From NCBI GenBank assembly GCA_033032865.1, contig JAWHQI010000166.1, forward strand, positions 5,704,001 through 5,768,000: 64,000 nt of DNA, read 5' to 3'. Origin of the DNA: Dactylorhiza incarnata. Taxonomy: Eukaryota > Streptophyta > Magnoliopsida > Asparagales > Orchidaceae. The notes beneath the pieces are model-generated. The model made no database searches. It was not told the origin of the DNA and saw nothing but the letters and a program-made list of their open reading frames with translations. Below are positions 45,387-56,404 of the stretch, piece by piece (within the stretch, counting starts at the first letter, position 1; the number at the start of each line of letters is the position of its first letter). The translations under genes and the position numbers were made by a program.

Positions 45387-47408
45387 TTATAGCCGAGCGG
45401 TGGCTAGGAAGGGCCGGCCAAGTATTAGTGGTACTTCAGCGTCCTCTTCGATAACGAGGATGACAAAGTCTACCGGAAAGATAAACTTGTCAACCTTCAC
45501 TAGCACATCCTCAATGATCCCGATTGGATACTTTACAGACCGATCCGCTAGTTGGATGCTTATATTGGTTGGGATTGGGGTGCCCAAACCAAGCTTCTTA
45601 AATAAGGAGAACGGCATAAGATTTATGCTCGCCCCTAGATCGACCAAGGCGTTTTTAATTAGTAAATTTCCGAACAAACACGGGATGGAAAACCGTCCCG
45701 GATCATTTAATTTTTCCGGTAATTTATTAAGAACTATCGCCGAACATTCTGCATTAAGAGAAATACGCGAAATATCTTCAAGTTTCTTTTTATTTGATAA
45801 TAAATCCTTGAGATATTTCGCGTATTTAGGCATTTGAGAGAGTGCCTCGCAAAATGGTACATTAATTTGTATTTGTTTTAAAATATTTATAAATTTTTTA
45901 TACTGCTCCTCGTTGCGCTCATTTTGTAATTTAGAAGGATACGGAATAGAAGGCGTTTGAATAATGCGCGGAGCTAAATTAGAAGAGTTTAAATGCGGAG
46001 TTGGAGTTGAAACGTTTACCTTAGGCTCGGCCAAATTTGAACTTTTTACCTCCTTTCCGCTGCGGAGGGTTATAGCGTTGGCGCTCTCCCGTGGATTGGG
46101 CTCAGTATTGCCCGGTAGAGCTCCCTGTTGGCGTTCAGAGAACATCTTGGCGAGTTGTCCAATCTGATTTTCTAGGCTTTTAATAGAACCGGAAAGGTTC
46201 CGGATATTGGCATCAGTAGAAGCGACGTATTTGGTGAAGACCTCTTCAAGTGAAGGGGCCTTTGGTGGTTGTGGTGGAGCGAATCCGGGAGGATTCATTT
46301 GTGGGGGGCGTTGAGCATTATTGGGGTTGCTCCATGAAAAATTCGGGTGGTTCCTTAAACCCGGATTATAACTATTAGGAAGATTATTATTTGGGTTATA
46401 AGGAGGACGATAGGAGTTCCCCATATAATCAACTTGTTCTTGATTATAATTATTATAATTATTATTATAATTATTAGCCCCGTTAATGGCAGAGGAAGCA
46501 GACATCTCCGCCATTTGCTTAGTAAGCCATTCTACTTGATATGCTAAATTCGGGGTGGCCTCGACTTCAAAGAGTCCGGTCGGTTTGTTAGGACGCGACC
46601 GTGGCGCATTCCACTGATAAGCATTCATGGCCATCTCCTCAAAAAGCTCTTGAGCGGCATCTGGGGTTTTGTTATTTAGAGTTCTCCCAGCTGCTGCATC
46701 AATCATTTGCCTCGTTTGGAGATTCAAACCATTGTAGAATGTTTGAACTTGTTGCCATAAAGGAAGGGCGTGGTGAGTACATCTCCGCAATAATTCCTTG
46801 AAGCGCTCCCATGTGTCATAGAGAGACTCCGAGTCTATTTGCGTAAACGAGAGAATGTCCGTACGTAATTTAGCGGACTTCGCCGGAGGAAAATATTTAG
46901 TTAAAAATTTCTCCGTCATCTCGGCCCATGTAGTGATGGAACCTCTAGGAAGAGATCCCAACCATTGCTTGGCCTTAGTCCGCAAAGAAAATGGAAATAA
47001 ATGCAAGCGAATGGCGTCATCGGTGACGCCATTAATTTTAAACGTATCGCAAATTTCCAAAAAATTCAATAAATGTAAATTTGGATCTTCATCTGGTAAC
47101 CCGTCAAAGATGACGGTTTGCTGTACCATTTGAATGATACTCGTTTTGATTTTAAAATTATTATTTGCCACCGCCGGGCGAATAATACTTGATTGTGTTC
47201 CCTTCCAATTTGGCCTCGCATAATAGGACATAGTCTGTAGCGGAGCCTCATTATGCTCGGGGTCACCCATTATATCTTCGTTAGTCTCTCCGACTGACTC
47301 TTCGCGAATTATTGGTAGATCACTAAATCGGAGATGTCGCCGCAAGGTGCGCTCGATTTCCGGATCAAAACCAAATTCAAAATCAATTGAAGAGTTTCCT
47401 CGGGTCAT
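45387..47408 (-). CDS. gag: Athila-like gag and protease
   Basis: An intact 673-codon frame. After an acidic N-terminus, residues ~95-250 are the Retrotrans_gag domain (FDGLPDEDPNLHLLNF, RLHLFPFSLRTKAKQWLGSL, WAEMTEKFLTKYFPP). The middle is Asn/Pro-rich with coiled-coil-like Q..L repeats. Residues ~590-673 are the aspartic protease region with VDLGASINLMP as the active site and ILGRPFLATA near the end, as in Athila elements. No zinc knuckle is seen, which is usual for this clade. It starts ~300 bp after the primer site. The frame ends where pol is frameshifted. Confidence 0.85.
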   Translation of the reverse strand: MTRGNSSIDFEFGFDPEIERTLRRHLRFSDLPIIREESVGETNEDIMGDPEHNEAPLQTMSYYARPNWKGTQSSIIRPAVANNNFKIKTSIIQMVQQTVIFDGLPDEDPNLHLLNFLEICDTFKINGVTDDAIRLHLFPFSLRTKAKQWLGSLPRGSITTWAEMTEKFLTKYFPPAKSAKLRTDILSFTQIDSESLYDTWERFKELLRRCTHHALPLWQQVQTFYNGLNLQTRQMIDAAAGRTLNNKTPDAAQELFEEMAMNAYQWNAPRSRPNKPTGLFEVEATPNLAYQVEWLTKQMAEMSASSAINGANNYNNNYNNYNQEQVDYMGNSYRPPYNPNNNLPNSYNPGLRNHPNFSWSNPNNAQRPPQMNPPGFAPPQPPKAPSLEEVFTKYVASTDANIRNLSGSIKSLENQIGQLAKMFSERQQGALPGNTEPNPRESANAITLRSGKEVKSSNLAEPKVNVSTPTPHLNSSNLAPRIIQTPSIPYPSKLQNERNEEQYKKFINILKQIQINVPFCEALSQMPKYAKYLKDLLSNKKKLEDISRISLNAECSAIVLNKLPEKLNDPGRFSIPCLFGNLLIKNALVDLGASINLMPFSLFKKLGLGTPIPTNISIQLADRSVKYPIGIIEDVLVKVDKFIFPVDFVILVIEEDAEVPLILGRPFLATARL

Positions 47409-47714
47409 AAACCAAAAGAAAAGAAAAGAAGCGGAAAAAGAAAAAGGGAAAATAAGATTTTAGATAAATAAATTTATTTTTATTTTATTATATTTTTTAA
47501 GATTTTTATTTTTTTTATTATTATTAGGTGAATTAAAATTAGTCCTGGACTTCCCAAGATCTACCCGGTGAAGGGTTTGCAAGGTACTAGAGGCTATGAT
47601 GAGAATTCAAACCCAAAGCGTCCTTTCCAGGAATTCAGTTGCACCTTAAAATTAAGAAAAAGAAAAAAAAAGATAAAATTAATAGATATTTCGGTTTTCG
47701 AAATATCAACCGAG
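47409..47714 (-). other. Athila-like leader between primer site and gag
   Basis: A/T-rich non-coding leader. It carries the second copy (47545-47637) of the ~93-bp block found after pol. Confidence 0.7.
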
Positions 47715-47732
47715 TCCCCGGCAACGGCGCCA
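47715..47732 (-). other. Primer-binding site of the Athila-like element (tRNA-Asp type)
   Basis: The minus strand reads TGGCGCCGTTGCCGGGGA, complementary to the 3' end of tRNA-Asp, as known for Athila-type elements. It lies six bases from the LTR end. Confidence 0.85.
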
Positions 47733-47738
47733 AAAACT

Positions 47739-49330
47739 TGATGCCCAAAACTATGCTGCAAACAATAACGGCAAGTGTACCGTATCGAATGTAGTATAGG
47801 TTATTAAAACAAGGTCGTATTAGACTCGGGGCGGTTGAGTACTCTTACTTCGGAAAATCTCTATTATTTTATCGAAAGAAACTTGGGTTGGTTGGTTGCA
47901 AGAAAGAGAAATAAATTGTTAAAACTATGATAAGAAGGATTAGCACTCAACCTCGAATCACCTTGGAAAAAATAAATAAATAAAGAAATAAAACTTCTAA
48001 TTCTCTTTAAAAGAAATGCTTGACCGTGGAGGTTCCCGATTTATAAACGTACCTCTCTCAAGGATACGCCTAACTGAGTTTAGGTTGATCAATCGAACTC
48101 TCGTTCTAGAATCGAAACCCCTAAAACTCGCTTTATCGAAGTGAACCCCTCTATTGGATATAACTCCAATCCGAGAGATTTATGTCTTCCTCTCTCGAGG
48201 AGTGCATTCAAATCACTTTATCCTTGAAATGATCGATTCGAACTCAAAACCTCTCGATTATTAGACTACGAAAACAAGAATGAGATTATATATCGATAAT
48301 ATAATCTCAATCAATATAAATTCAAGGATAAATCTTAAGTGATCTAAATAAGAGAAAAAGAAGTTCTAAACTAAATTATGAATTATATTTTCCTTGGATC
48401 ATCTCGGCCGAGTACTAATGAAATTTAGCTACTCATGGAGATGGAGGAATTGATGAAATACAAGAAGTGCATAATGAAGATTGAGAGTAGAATAAGAGAA
48501 AAAGTACTATTTTATTAATTGAAAAGAAATTACAACTAGGAAACAAGAAGTTACAAACCTGAAATGAAAGTGCAAGCTAAGAAGGAAGATTACAAGCTTA
48601 AGAATGACAAAAACAGTGCAAGAAAATAAACTTAGAACTCCCAAAATTCGTCCCCAAACATCTGGAAAAGCTCCCTTTAAATAGCTGAATTTTTGGTGTT
48701 ACACGCCCTTGGTCAAGCCCGTGACCAAGGGCGTGTAAGGGGCGTGATTTGCTGTGAGCAGAGAAGGCGCCGTCTGGATTCAATGCAGGTGTTACGGATG
48801 TGTCACGCCCTAGGTCACGCCCGTGACCTAGGGCGTGTAATCTCAATTAAGTGCTGCTGGCGGGAAGCTTCGGCAGGAAATTGGCGCGGGAAAAATCACG
48901 CCCGTGTGCTGGATGTCACGCCCTTGGTCACGCCCGTGACCGAGGGCGTGTAATTTTAATTGACGTGGCGGCGTGCTCCGGATGCTTGTGGCGGGTCGTG
49001 GCCGTGACATTGGGTCACGCCCTTGGTCACGCCCGTGACCTGGGGCGTGTACTTGGTGAAATCTTCACGGAGCGTCCCCGGAGTGGCAGAAGCAGGTCTG
49101 GAGTATTTCGTAGGTTACATGCCCATGGTCACGCCCGTGACCTGGGGCGTGTAATTTTAACTTTTTGCTCGAAATAGCCCAGAAAAACATGAAAACACAA
49201 AATAAACTTAAGTTAGCTTATGAAATAACAATGGAAGGATTTATATGATAAAATTCCTAAAAATAACATAATTATATATAAAAAACATAATAAACCTAAA
49301 CTAAAAGATGAGTAAATAAATTACTCATCA
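47739..49330 (-). repeat. Athila-like 5' LTR (1592 bp)
   Basis: It starts TGATGAGTAATT at 49330 and ends before the primer site at 47739. TATTTAAAG (48675-48683 minus) and five palindromes (48700-49152) match those of the 3' LTR, with few substitutions between the two. Confidence 0.9.
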
Positions 49331-49335
49331 AGGAT

Positions 49336-49635
49336 GCATTGTAGGCATAAATACATTGCATGCATGACATAACTCATTGCACGAGTGTTAAGCTGAGAGC
49401 AACAGATGACGATTGTACACACATGAATTTTTTTCAAATCATTTTTTTATCGCACGCGATCTTATCGTCGCATTTGCACTTGCATGACTACCACCTAGAG
49501 TTGTCCACTGAAAATGCTATAACTATTACATGATTTACGTATTCAACAGTATTAGAATGCTAGAAACTGTAGTCTCAATCCTCTAAGCTTAGCCTGACCG
49601 TTTCTCTTACTTGACTCTTTAGTGTTTCTTTCTAT
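49336..49635 (+). other. Chromovirus leader, second part
   Basis: The leader resumes after the AGGAT duplication. It is non-coding and leads to the gag ATG at 49636. Confidence 0.7.
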
Positions 49636-50834
49636 ATGGCTTCGAAGCGATCGCAGCGCAAGAAAGCTACCGCATCTGTGATGGAAGCCCCTAGGGATGA
49701 AACTGCCCAGCATCTGTGACAGCTTCTGGAGCGTGTCACCCGTCTGGAAGGGGATCGCCAAACTCCTGACCATCCCTTGGTTCCGACAGTGCAGGGACAG
49801 CTGGAGTTACAAACACTACAACCCCTCTTGGAGCCACCCCTCTTGCAACTGATTCTGGGACCGGCTCGCCTGCCGTCACCGTGGTTCCCCCGCTTGTGTC
49901 AAGCCTGGATGCCCCGCCCGTGGGAATGGCAGATACTCTGGCATTCAAGAGGCTGAATTAGCCATCTTTCGATGGAAATTGAGACTACTTCGTGATCACT
50001 GAATGGATCTCCCAGATGGAGAAGCATTTTGAGTATGCTTATACTTGGTGGCTCCAGCGTCGCAGCCTCCCCGATTCTACCACCTTATCTTGGGGACAGT
50101 TCAAGAATGCTCTTATGGAGAACTTCCTCTCATCCGTGGTGCGGGACAAGTTAGCTGAGAAGTTCCTGTCCCTTCAGTAGCCTGGTAGGACAGTGACCGA
50201 GTACGCGAGAGAGTTCTCCCGCCTTTCCCTCCTTGCTGCGGAGTTTGCGCTGGATGAAGACAAAAAGATCAGTCGTTTCGTGAAGGGGCTCCGTCATTAC
50301 TTCCGCCAGCTTGTGGTAGCTCATGGCGCCACCACCTACGTGGAGACCATGGGAGCCGCCTTGCAGGTGGAAGCTATTGAGCTGGATCGTTCTGCCAAGA
50401 AAGCCAGCATGGAATAAGCAATGTTGCTGCATCCGACCTCAAGCGCAAGGATGCTCCATCTCAGCAGCAAGGCCCCAGGTCCAAAGAGGTGTGTGCCATC
50501 TACCACAAGGTGGGCCATGTCACCCAAGTCTGCCGCTCCCTCCTGAAGAAGCAGAAGATGGTTACTCATGCGCAGCAACCTTTGATGACGCTTGCCTCTG
50601 CTGCCTCTGTCTGTGCTTTCTGCAAGAGGCCGGGCCACTTGGCAAAGGACTACCGCCGTAAGCAGAAGGCCTGTTTCAAATGTGGGCAGGTTGGGCACCT
50701 CCTGCTCGACTTCCCCATAACGGAAAGCCCGGTTCCCTCTCAGCCACTGCAAGTTATTCCCGGAGCTCAGTGCAAGGCTGTGCTGATCGCCGTCACTCAG
50801 GGCGAGGCGCTCGCATCTACCGACGTCATCTATG
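49636..50834 (+). pseudogene. gag: Chromovirus gag with zinc knuckles, broken
   Basis: From ATG 49636 the frame meets TGA within 30 codons and later shifts. Recognisable gag follows from about 49985 (ITEWISQMEKHFEYAY, WGQFKNALMENFL, a TAG at 50178-50180, then EYAREFSRLSLLA, RFVKGLRHYFR). The segment 50489-50725 has three knuckle-like units: CAIYHKVGHVTQVC, CAFCKRPGHLAKDY and CFKCGQVGHLLLDF. Each lacks one of the four zinc ligands. The frame then runs to a splice-donor-like GGTACG at 50834-50839. Confidence 0.85.
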
Positions 50835-50928
50835 GTACGTTTTGTGTAGAATTTTTTTTCTACATTCTTAAATCTAGCTTGCCTTAGTCTCGAATAAACT
50901 TGCTATGCGTTTATGTTTTCCTTTTTAG
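50835..50928 (+). other. Candidate 94-nt intron between chromovirus gag and protease
   Basis: GTACGTTTTG at the left and a pyrimidine tract ending CCTTTTTAG at the right bound the segment. The gag frame before it and the protease frame after it are in the same phase across the gap, with a codon split one base into the donor side. Unspliced, the frame stops before the protease. This is inference from sequence. Confidence 0.55.
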
Positions 50929-52922
50929 GAAGTTTTAGGGTCAAGAATAAGTGGATGCAAATCTTATTTGATTCCGGTGCATCGCACTCCTTTATTGCAC
51001 GCCACATCGTGGACCTTTATAGTTGGCATACTTCGCCACTTGCGGTTCCTTTTGAGATTTATGTACCCGGTCATCTGCATCTCTCAACCAGAGGCGTTCT
51101 CAATTGCCCGATCCTGCTTGGAGAATTGCAAGTCGTCGCTGACCTCATAGTTCTGGATATGACAGAGTTCGACGTAATCCTGGGAATGAATTGGTTAGTC
51201 GCATATCGAGCAAAGCTGGACTGTGTGGCAAAGAGGGTCAATCTCAGCATCGATGGCAAGGACTACATCGTTCATGTTCAGACCCGCGGTCACCTGAAGG
51301 TAATCTCTATTGTACGCGCCACTCATCTTCTTATCCAAGGATGTTCTGCCTGCTTCGTTTATGCTTCGCACTCGGATTCTATCTTTCCTCAACTCGAGTC
51401 TATTCCTGTTGCTTCGGAGTTTCCTGACGTGTTCCCCGCCGAATTGCCTGGGATGCCTCCTGATCGAGATGTAGAGTTCTGTATTGATGTAGAGCCTGGA
51501 GCGCGCCCCATATCTAAAGCTCCTTACCGTATGGCACCGCATGAGCTAGAAGAACTCAGATCGCAGTTAGACGAATTGCTTGAGCGTGGGTACATTCGCC
51601 CTAGCTCTTCACCTTGGGGATCCCCTGCACTCTTTGTGAAAAAGAAGGATGGATCCATGAGATTGTGCATCGACTATCGAGATCTTAATAAAGTGACCAT
51701 CAAGAATAAGTACCCCCTTCCGCGTGTGGATGATCTATTCGATCAGCTTAAAGGCAGTACAGTCTTTTCCAAGATAGATCTCAGGTCGGGTTACCATCAG
51801 CTGAAGATCAAGGACTCCGACATCCCCAGAACGGCCTTCCGGACTCAGTATGGTCATTTCGAATTTTTGGTGATGTCTTTCGGGTTGACTAACGCCCCTT
51901 CTGCATTCATGGACATGATGAACCGTGTCTTCCGTGAGTACCTGGACAAGTTCATCATCGTCTTCATTGATGATATCTTGGTCTACTCCAAAACCCGCGA
52001 GGAGCATGCAGCACATCTTAGACTCACTCTCTCCACCCTTCGTCAGCATCAGCTTTATGCAAAGTTGGCAAAATGTGAGTTATGGCTGGAACATGTTTCC
52101 TTCTTAGGCCACGTCATTTCAGGAGATGGACTTTTTGTTGATCCTGCCAAGATTTCCGCAGTTATGGACTTGAAACGACCTTCTACCCCTACCGAGATCC
52201 ACAGTATCCTGGGTTTGGCTGGCTATTACCGATGTTTCGTCAAGGGTTTTTCCTCTCTTGCTGCTCCCCTGACTCGACTAACTCAAAAGCATAATAGGTT
52301 CGAGTGGTCAAATCAGTGCGAACAATCCTTTTCTGAGTTGATGCAACGTCTGTGTTCAGCGCCTGTTTTAGCACTTCCGTCAGAAGGGTTGGACTTTTCA
52401 GTTTACACTGGCGCTTCCGGAGTTGGTTTGGGTTGTGTCCTGATGCAGGATGATTGTTTTATTGCTTATGGGTCGAGGCAGTTGAAGGTTCACGAGCGCA
52501 ATTACCCCACTCATGATCTGGAGTTCGTTGCGGTGGTGTTTGCTTTGAAGCTTTGGCGTCATTATCTCTATGGCGTGAAGTGTCACTTTTTCACCGACCA
52601 CCAGAGTTTAAAGTACATCTTTGTTCAGAAGGACCTCAATCTTCGTCAGAGGCGTTGGCTCGAGTTTGTGGCAGATTACGACTTGCAGCTCACGTATGTT
52701 CCTGGTAAAGCCAATTCAGTGGCAGATGCGTTGAGCCGGCATGCCTTCGTAGCCTCTTGTGCATCCATGTCAGCTATTCTAGCAGCCTTGATTGATGACC
52801 TCGATCGGATGGATATATCCATCGCACCCGAGGGTCATGGAGAGGTTTATGTTCCATTGTGGGTAGAGCAGGTGAAGGATTTGCAGCCATCTGATCCAGC
52901 ACTCCAGCGCATCCGCCGATAG
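50929..52922 (+). CDS. pol: Chromovirus protease, RT and RNase H
   Basis: An open frame begins with protease FDSGASHSF (about 50968) and [10 protein letters not shown] follows: [43 protein letters not shown] and the catalytic FIDDILVYS (about 51960). RNase H has [12 protein letters not shown] and VADALSRH. The first RNase H catalytic acid appears lost: [14 protein letters not shown] has G where the family has D. The frame ends with TAG at 52920-52922, before integrase. Confidence 0.9.
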
Positions 52923-54278
52923 TTGAACTTGGGACTCTTCCGGATTTCTCTATCTCTGACGATGTTCTGCGTTTTCGAGGCCGCCTCTGCATTCTTGATG
53001 TTCCTGAATTGCTCGATAGTATTTGCCGAGAAGCTCACGAGTCCCGCACATCTGGTCATCCAGGCGATAATAAAATGTATCATGACTTGAAGCAAATCGT
53101 TTGGTGGCTGGTATGAAGACTTATATAGCTCGCTTCATCTCTTGATGTCTGACGTGCCAGAAGGTGAAAGCTCAGCGTCAGCATCCTGGTGGTCTTTTGC
53201 AGCCTTTGCCTATCCCCGAATGGAAGTGGGAAGATCTTTCTATAGACTTCATCACGGGTTTGCCCCGTACTCCGAGAGGGCATGATGCGATTTGGGTCAT
53301 AGTGGACCGCATGACGAAAGTGGCTCACTTCATCCCGTACAAGGAAGGTCACTCCACCGAGAAGATGGCCTGGATTTATGTTTCTGAGATACTTAGACTT
53401 CATGGGATTCCTCTGCGGATTGTTTCCGATCGTGACTCGAGGTTTGTTTCGCACTTTTGGAAGGGTTTTCAGCAAGCTTTGGGCACCGAGCTCAACCTGA
53501 GCACTGCTTATCATCCAACTACCGATGGGCAGACCGAAAGGGTTAATCAGATTCTTGAAGACATGCTTCGGTGTTATATTCTGGACTTCAAGGGAGCTTG
53601 GGATGAGCACCTACCATTGGTTGAGTTTGCCTACAATAATAACTATCAGGAGAGCCTCAAGATGGCCCCCTTCGAAGCATTGTATGGGCGTGTAGAACTC
53701 CTCTCTATTGGTCAGAAGTTGGTGAGAAGGTGGTGTTGGGCCCTGAGTTACTTTAGGAAATGGAAGAAGCCACCAAGAAGACTAGTCTTCAGCTCAGTCG
53801 TGCCATTGAAAGACAGAGGAAGTATGCTAATCAGCGCCTCCGTCCGTTGGAGTTTGCAGTAGGTGATCAGGTGTTCTTGAAGGTTTCTCCTACTCCTGGG
53901 GTGAAACGGTTTGGTCGCCATCATAAGCTCAGCCCGAGATTTGTGGGGTCGTACACCATCTCATAGCGTGTTGGAGGATCTGCTTTTCGTTTAGAGTTGC
54001 CAGATTCATTGTCCGGTGTTCATGATGTTTTCCATGTCAGTCAGCTCCGGAAATACATCCATGATCTTAATCGTGTTCTCGAGGAAATCCCGGTGGTTCC
54101 TGAAACTAACTTGTCTTATCTGATTGAGCCCGCCAAGATAATGGAATATCAAGAGCGCAAGCTTCGAAAGAGAACTATTCCTATGGTGAAGGTACTTTGG
54201 ATGCATGGCAAGTCTGAGGAGTTCACTTGGGATTTCGAAGCTAACATGCGTAGCAAGTATCCGCACCTTTTCTCTTGA
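52923..54278 (+). pseudogene. pol: Chromovirus integrase and chromodomain, frameshifted
   Basis: 52923-53163 holds remains of the HHCC region (HESRTSGHPGDNKMYHDLK) in broken frames. 53164-53750 is the integrase core: SIDFITGLPRT, IVSDRDSRFVSHFW and STAYHPTTDGQTERVNQ, with the D, D and E positions present. The frame changes near 53750; downstream pieces (ERQRKYANQRLRPLEFAVGD, VFLKVSPTPGVKRFG) and a stop follow. 53997-54278 reads FHVSQLRKYI and ends in a chromodomain-like segment (YQERKLRKRTIPMVKVLW, FTWDFEANMRSKYPHLF). The chromodomain is expected to target integration to particular chromatin, from knowledge of chromoviruses. Confidence 0.85.
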
Positions 54279-54452
54279 CCATGGTATGCCTCCGCTCTTG
54301 TTCTCTTCTCTTTCTGCTATATTCATAGTTAGTTTCCATGCTCTGATTTGCAAACCTTGTCGGTATAAATGACATCTGAATCTTCGTCATTTTAGCTCCC
54401 AGCCAAGAAATCCTAAGAAGTTTCGGGAAGAAACTTTCTAAGTAGGGTAGAA

Positions 54453-56399
54453 TGTAACGACCCTTAATAATAATAATAATAATAATGATACTCTTTTAAG
54501 TCCTCTCCCCCTCATTATTTCCATGTCTAACCGCAGCCCATCCTTCCTCCGCCCAATTAAACCCCCCCCCCCGGTCTAAGACCCATGCAAACCGCAAGCC
54601 GCACTACTAGGGCTTCCGTCTCCCGCTCCCGACCTCACTCCCGCACGCGTCTCCCGCTCGCTTGATCGCAAGCCGTAGCGCAAGCGCCATCCTCTTCTCC
54701 TCCTCCTGTCGGCACCGCTGTCGCCTGCTCTTCCCGCTCGACTCGTCGACGCCGCCTGCGCGTCCTGCTCTCCTTCTCGTCGGCGCCGCCTCCTTCTTCC
54801 CCTCTTCTGGACGCCGACAGCAGCAAGGGCCCCTTCTCCCGCCTTCTTCTTCCCCTCTTCTGGACGCCGGCAGCAGCCGGGAGTTTCTTCCTTTCCTCCA
54901 GGTGCAGGCAGCCCCTCCATCCCTCTCCCGCTACGTTTTGGCCGGTGGATTGCAAGAGGATCGTCCAGGGTTTTGCTTGAAACCTCCTCTACTCAGATTT
55001 TTGAGCCCAGATCTGGTCTCCTTGGGTGAGAAACTCCTCCAATCTCGTTGTTTCAGATTTTCCCAAGATTATTATGTTAATTATTGCGACCCAAATTAAT
55101 GTGATTACGAGGATCCATCTCGTGTTCGTCGTATAATCGTCTAATCCCATATTCGTTTGTGTTTCCGGTACCGCACGTCGGATCTAGTGGTGGAACCTCT
55201 CCAAACCCTCTCCGATTTAGGGTTTTCGTCGCCTAAGAACTACCAAGTCTCCGATTTGCTCGCGGTAGCCTCTTCTCCCCTCACTCTTGAGGGAGGTTAA
55301 ATACGGACCGTGAGTCTTGCTTGCACCATTTAGCCGCCGCCAGCATTTTGTTAGTTTCGGCTTCACCTTAAGGCAAGTGGAGAATTTCCTCTCGCTTGCA
55401 AACTAAGAAATTTAGTTCTTTTACATGTATTTAAGTTATTAACTGTAACTGACAACGCGAGGATCATCGCTCGTAAGCATGTCGTGTTATGATAGAAGTC
55501 ACCACGGTAAACCATGAATCACTTAGGTCCTGAGTGTCATAAGCAAAAATCTTGGAAACTAGGGTTTAGGTGGTGCATCGTCTTGTTTGCGTGGTCACGG
55601 TAAGCAGGAAATACTTTTATTCTAGTAAGACTTACACTTGGACTTGAGTGTGAACCATGCTCGCCCACTATAAACACCTATGCATTTCATCGATTACAAC
55701 TTATTTCGTTTCAAAATAAAAGTTTAGGCTATACTCTGGAGTAGGCTAATATTTTCTAGATAGTTTCTGCTCGTTTCAGCTACTTGCTTGTTTCGCTAGC
55801 TTGCTTCAGGATTTAATTGGTACTTTAGAATTACTTCCGCATGTACTTAAATCTATAGCATGTTTACTATTTTTTTCTTGTTCTGAGGCATTTACCTTCT
55901 GTTTGGATTTGCCTTAGGGTTTGTGACCGCGCCGTCTGCTCCCTGAGTTTTTCTTCGTTCAGCTGCAGCTTTTCTTGGAGGTTTAATTTTGATTACTGTA
56001 TCAGCAGGATCTATGTATTTTGTTTTAGTACTGTTGGATTTACTTTCATGTATTAGTTGTTGTCAGCCATTTTCTCGTGTATTGTGGACAACTCCTAGGA
56101 TGTTTTGATGTATCAGATCATTTAATTTATGACAATTTACTATTGTGACTTATTGCATGTTCATCATTTCAGCATAGTGCGTGACATTAAATTTTATTAA
56201 AAATGCATGAGCATTAACCTTTCATTGTGGCTTCCGCATACTTATAAAATGTACTAAAATCTTTTCAAAATAACAAATTCAAAACTAGTGTGTTATTTCT
56301 GTTTCCGCCTAAGCAGTCATGGGTTCCTTTCCGCCCATGCATGTGGCATCATGGCCCGCCCGAAGCGCACTCTAACCCTTGTCGAGACGGGTCGTGACA
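54453..56399 (+). repeat. Chromovirus 3' LTR (1947 bp)
   Basis: It starts TGTAACGACCC after the purine tract AGTAGGGTAGAA (54441-54452) and ends GGTCGTGACA. It differs from the 5' LTR by scattered substitutions and small indels, so the insertion is older than the Athila-like one inside it. 54279-54440 is non-coding 3' sequence. Confidence 0.9.
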
Positions 56400-56404
56400 C
56401 TTCT

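Larger units (their letters stand above)
36715..49330 (-). mobile_element. Athila-like Gypsy element (12.6 kb) with a Harbinger insertion
   Basis: A perfect 5-bp target duplication AGGAT (36710-36714, 49331-49335) and TG...CA ends bound the element. On the minus strand the order is 5' LTR (49330-47739), tRNA-Asp type primer site, gag-protease (47408-45387), RT, RNase H, integrase (to 40094), a ~1.8-kb non-coding region and 3' LTR (38310-36715). The LTRs are nearly identical, so the insertion is young. The gag and the TGGCGCCGTTGCCGGGGA primer site fit the Athila/Tat side of Gypsy. No env-like ORF was found. Confidence 0.9.
34392..56399 (+). mobile_element. Chromovirus (Tekay/Del-like Gypsy), with a nested Athila-like element
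   Basis: TG...CA ends and a perfect 5-bp target duplication CTTCT (34387-34391, 56400-56404) define the insertion into the Copia-3 LTR. The parts are LTRs (34392-36331, 54453-56399), initiator-Met primer site, gag relic, zinc knuckles, protease-RT-RNase H, integrase and a C-terminal chromodomain, in Gypsy order. An Athila-like element sits in the leader at 36715-49330. Without it the element is about 9.4 kb. RT and chromodomain sequence fit the Tekay/Del clade. Confidence 0.9.
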
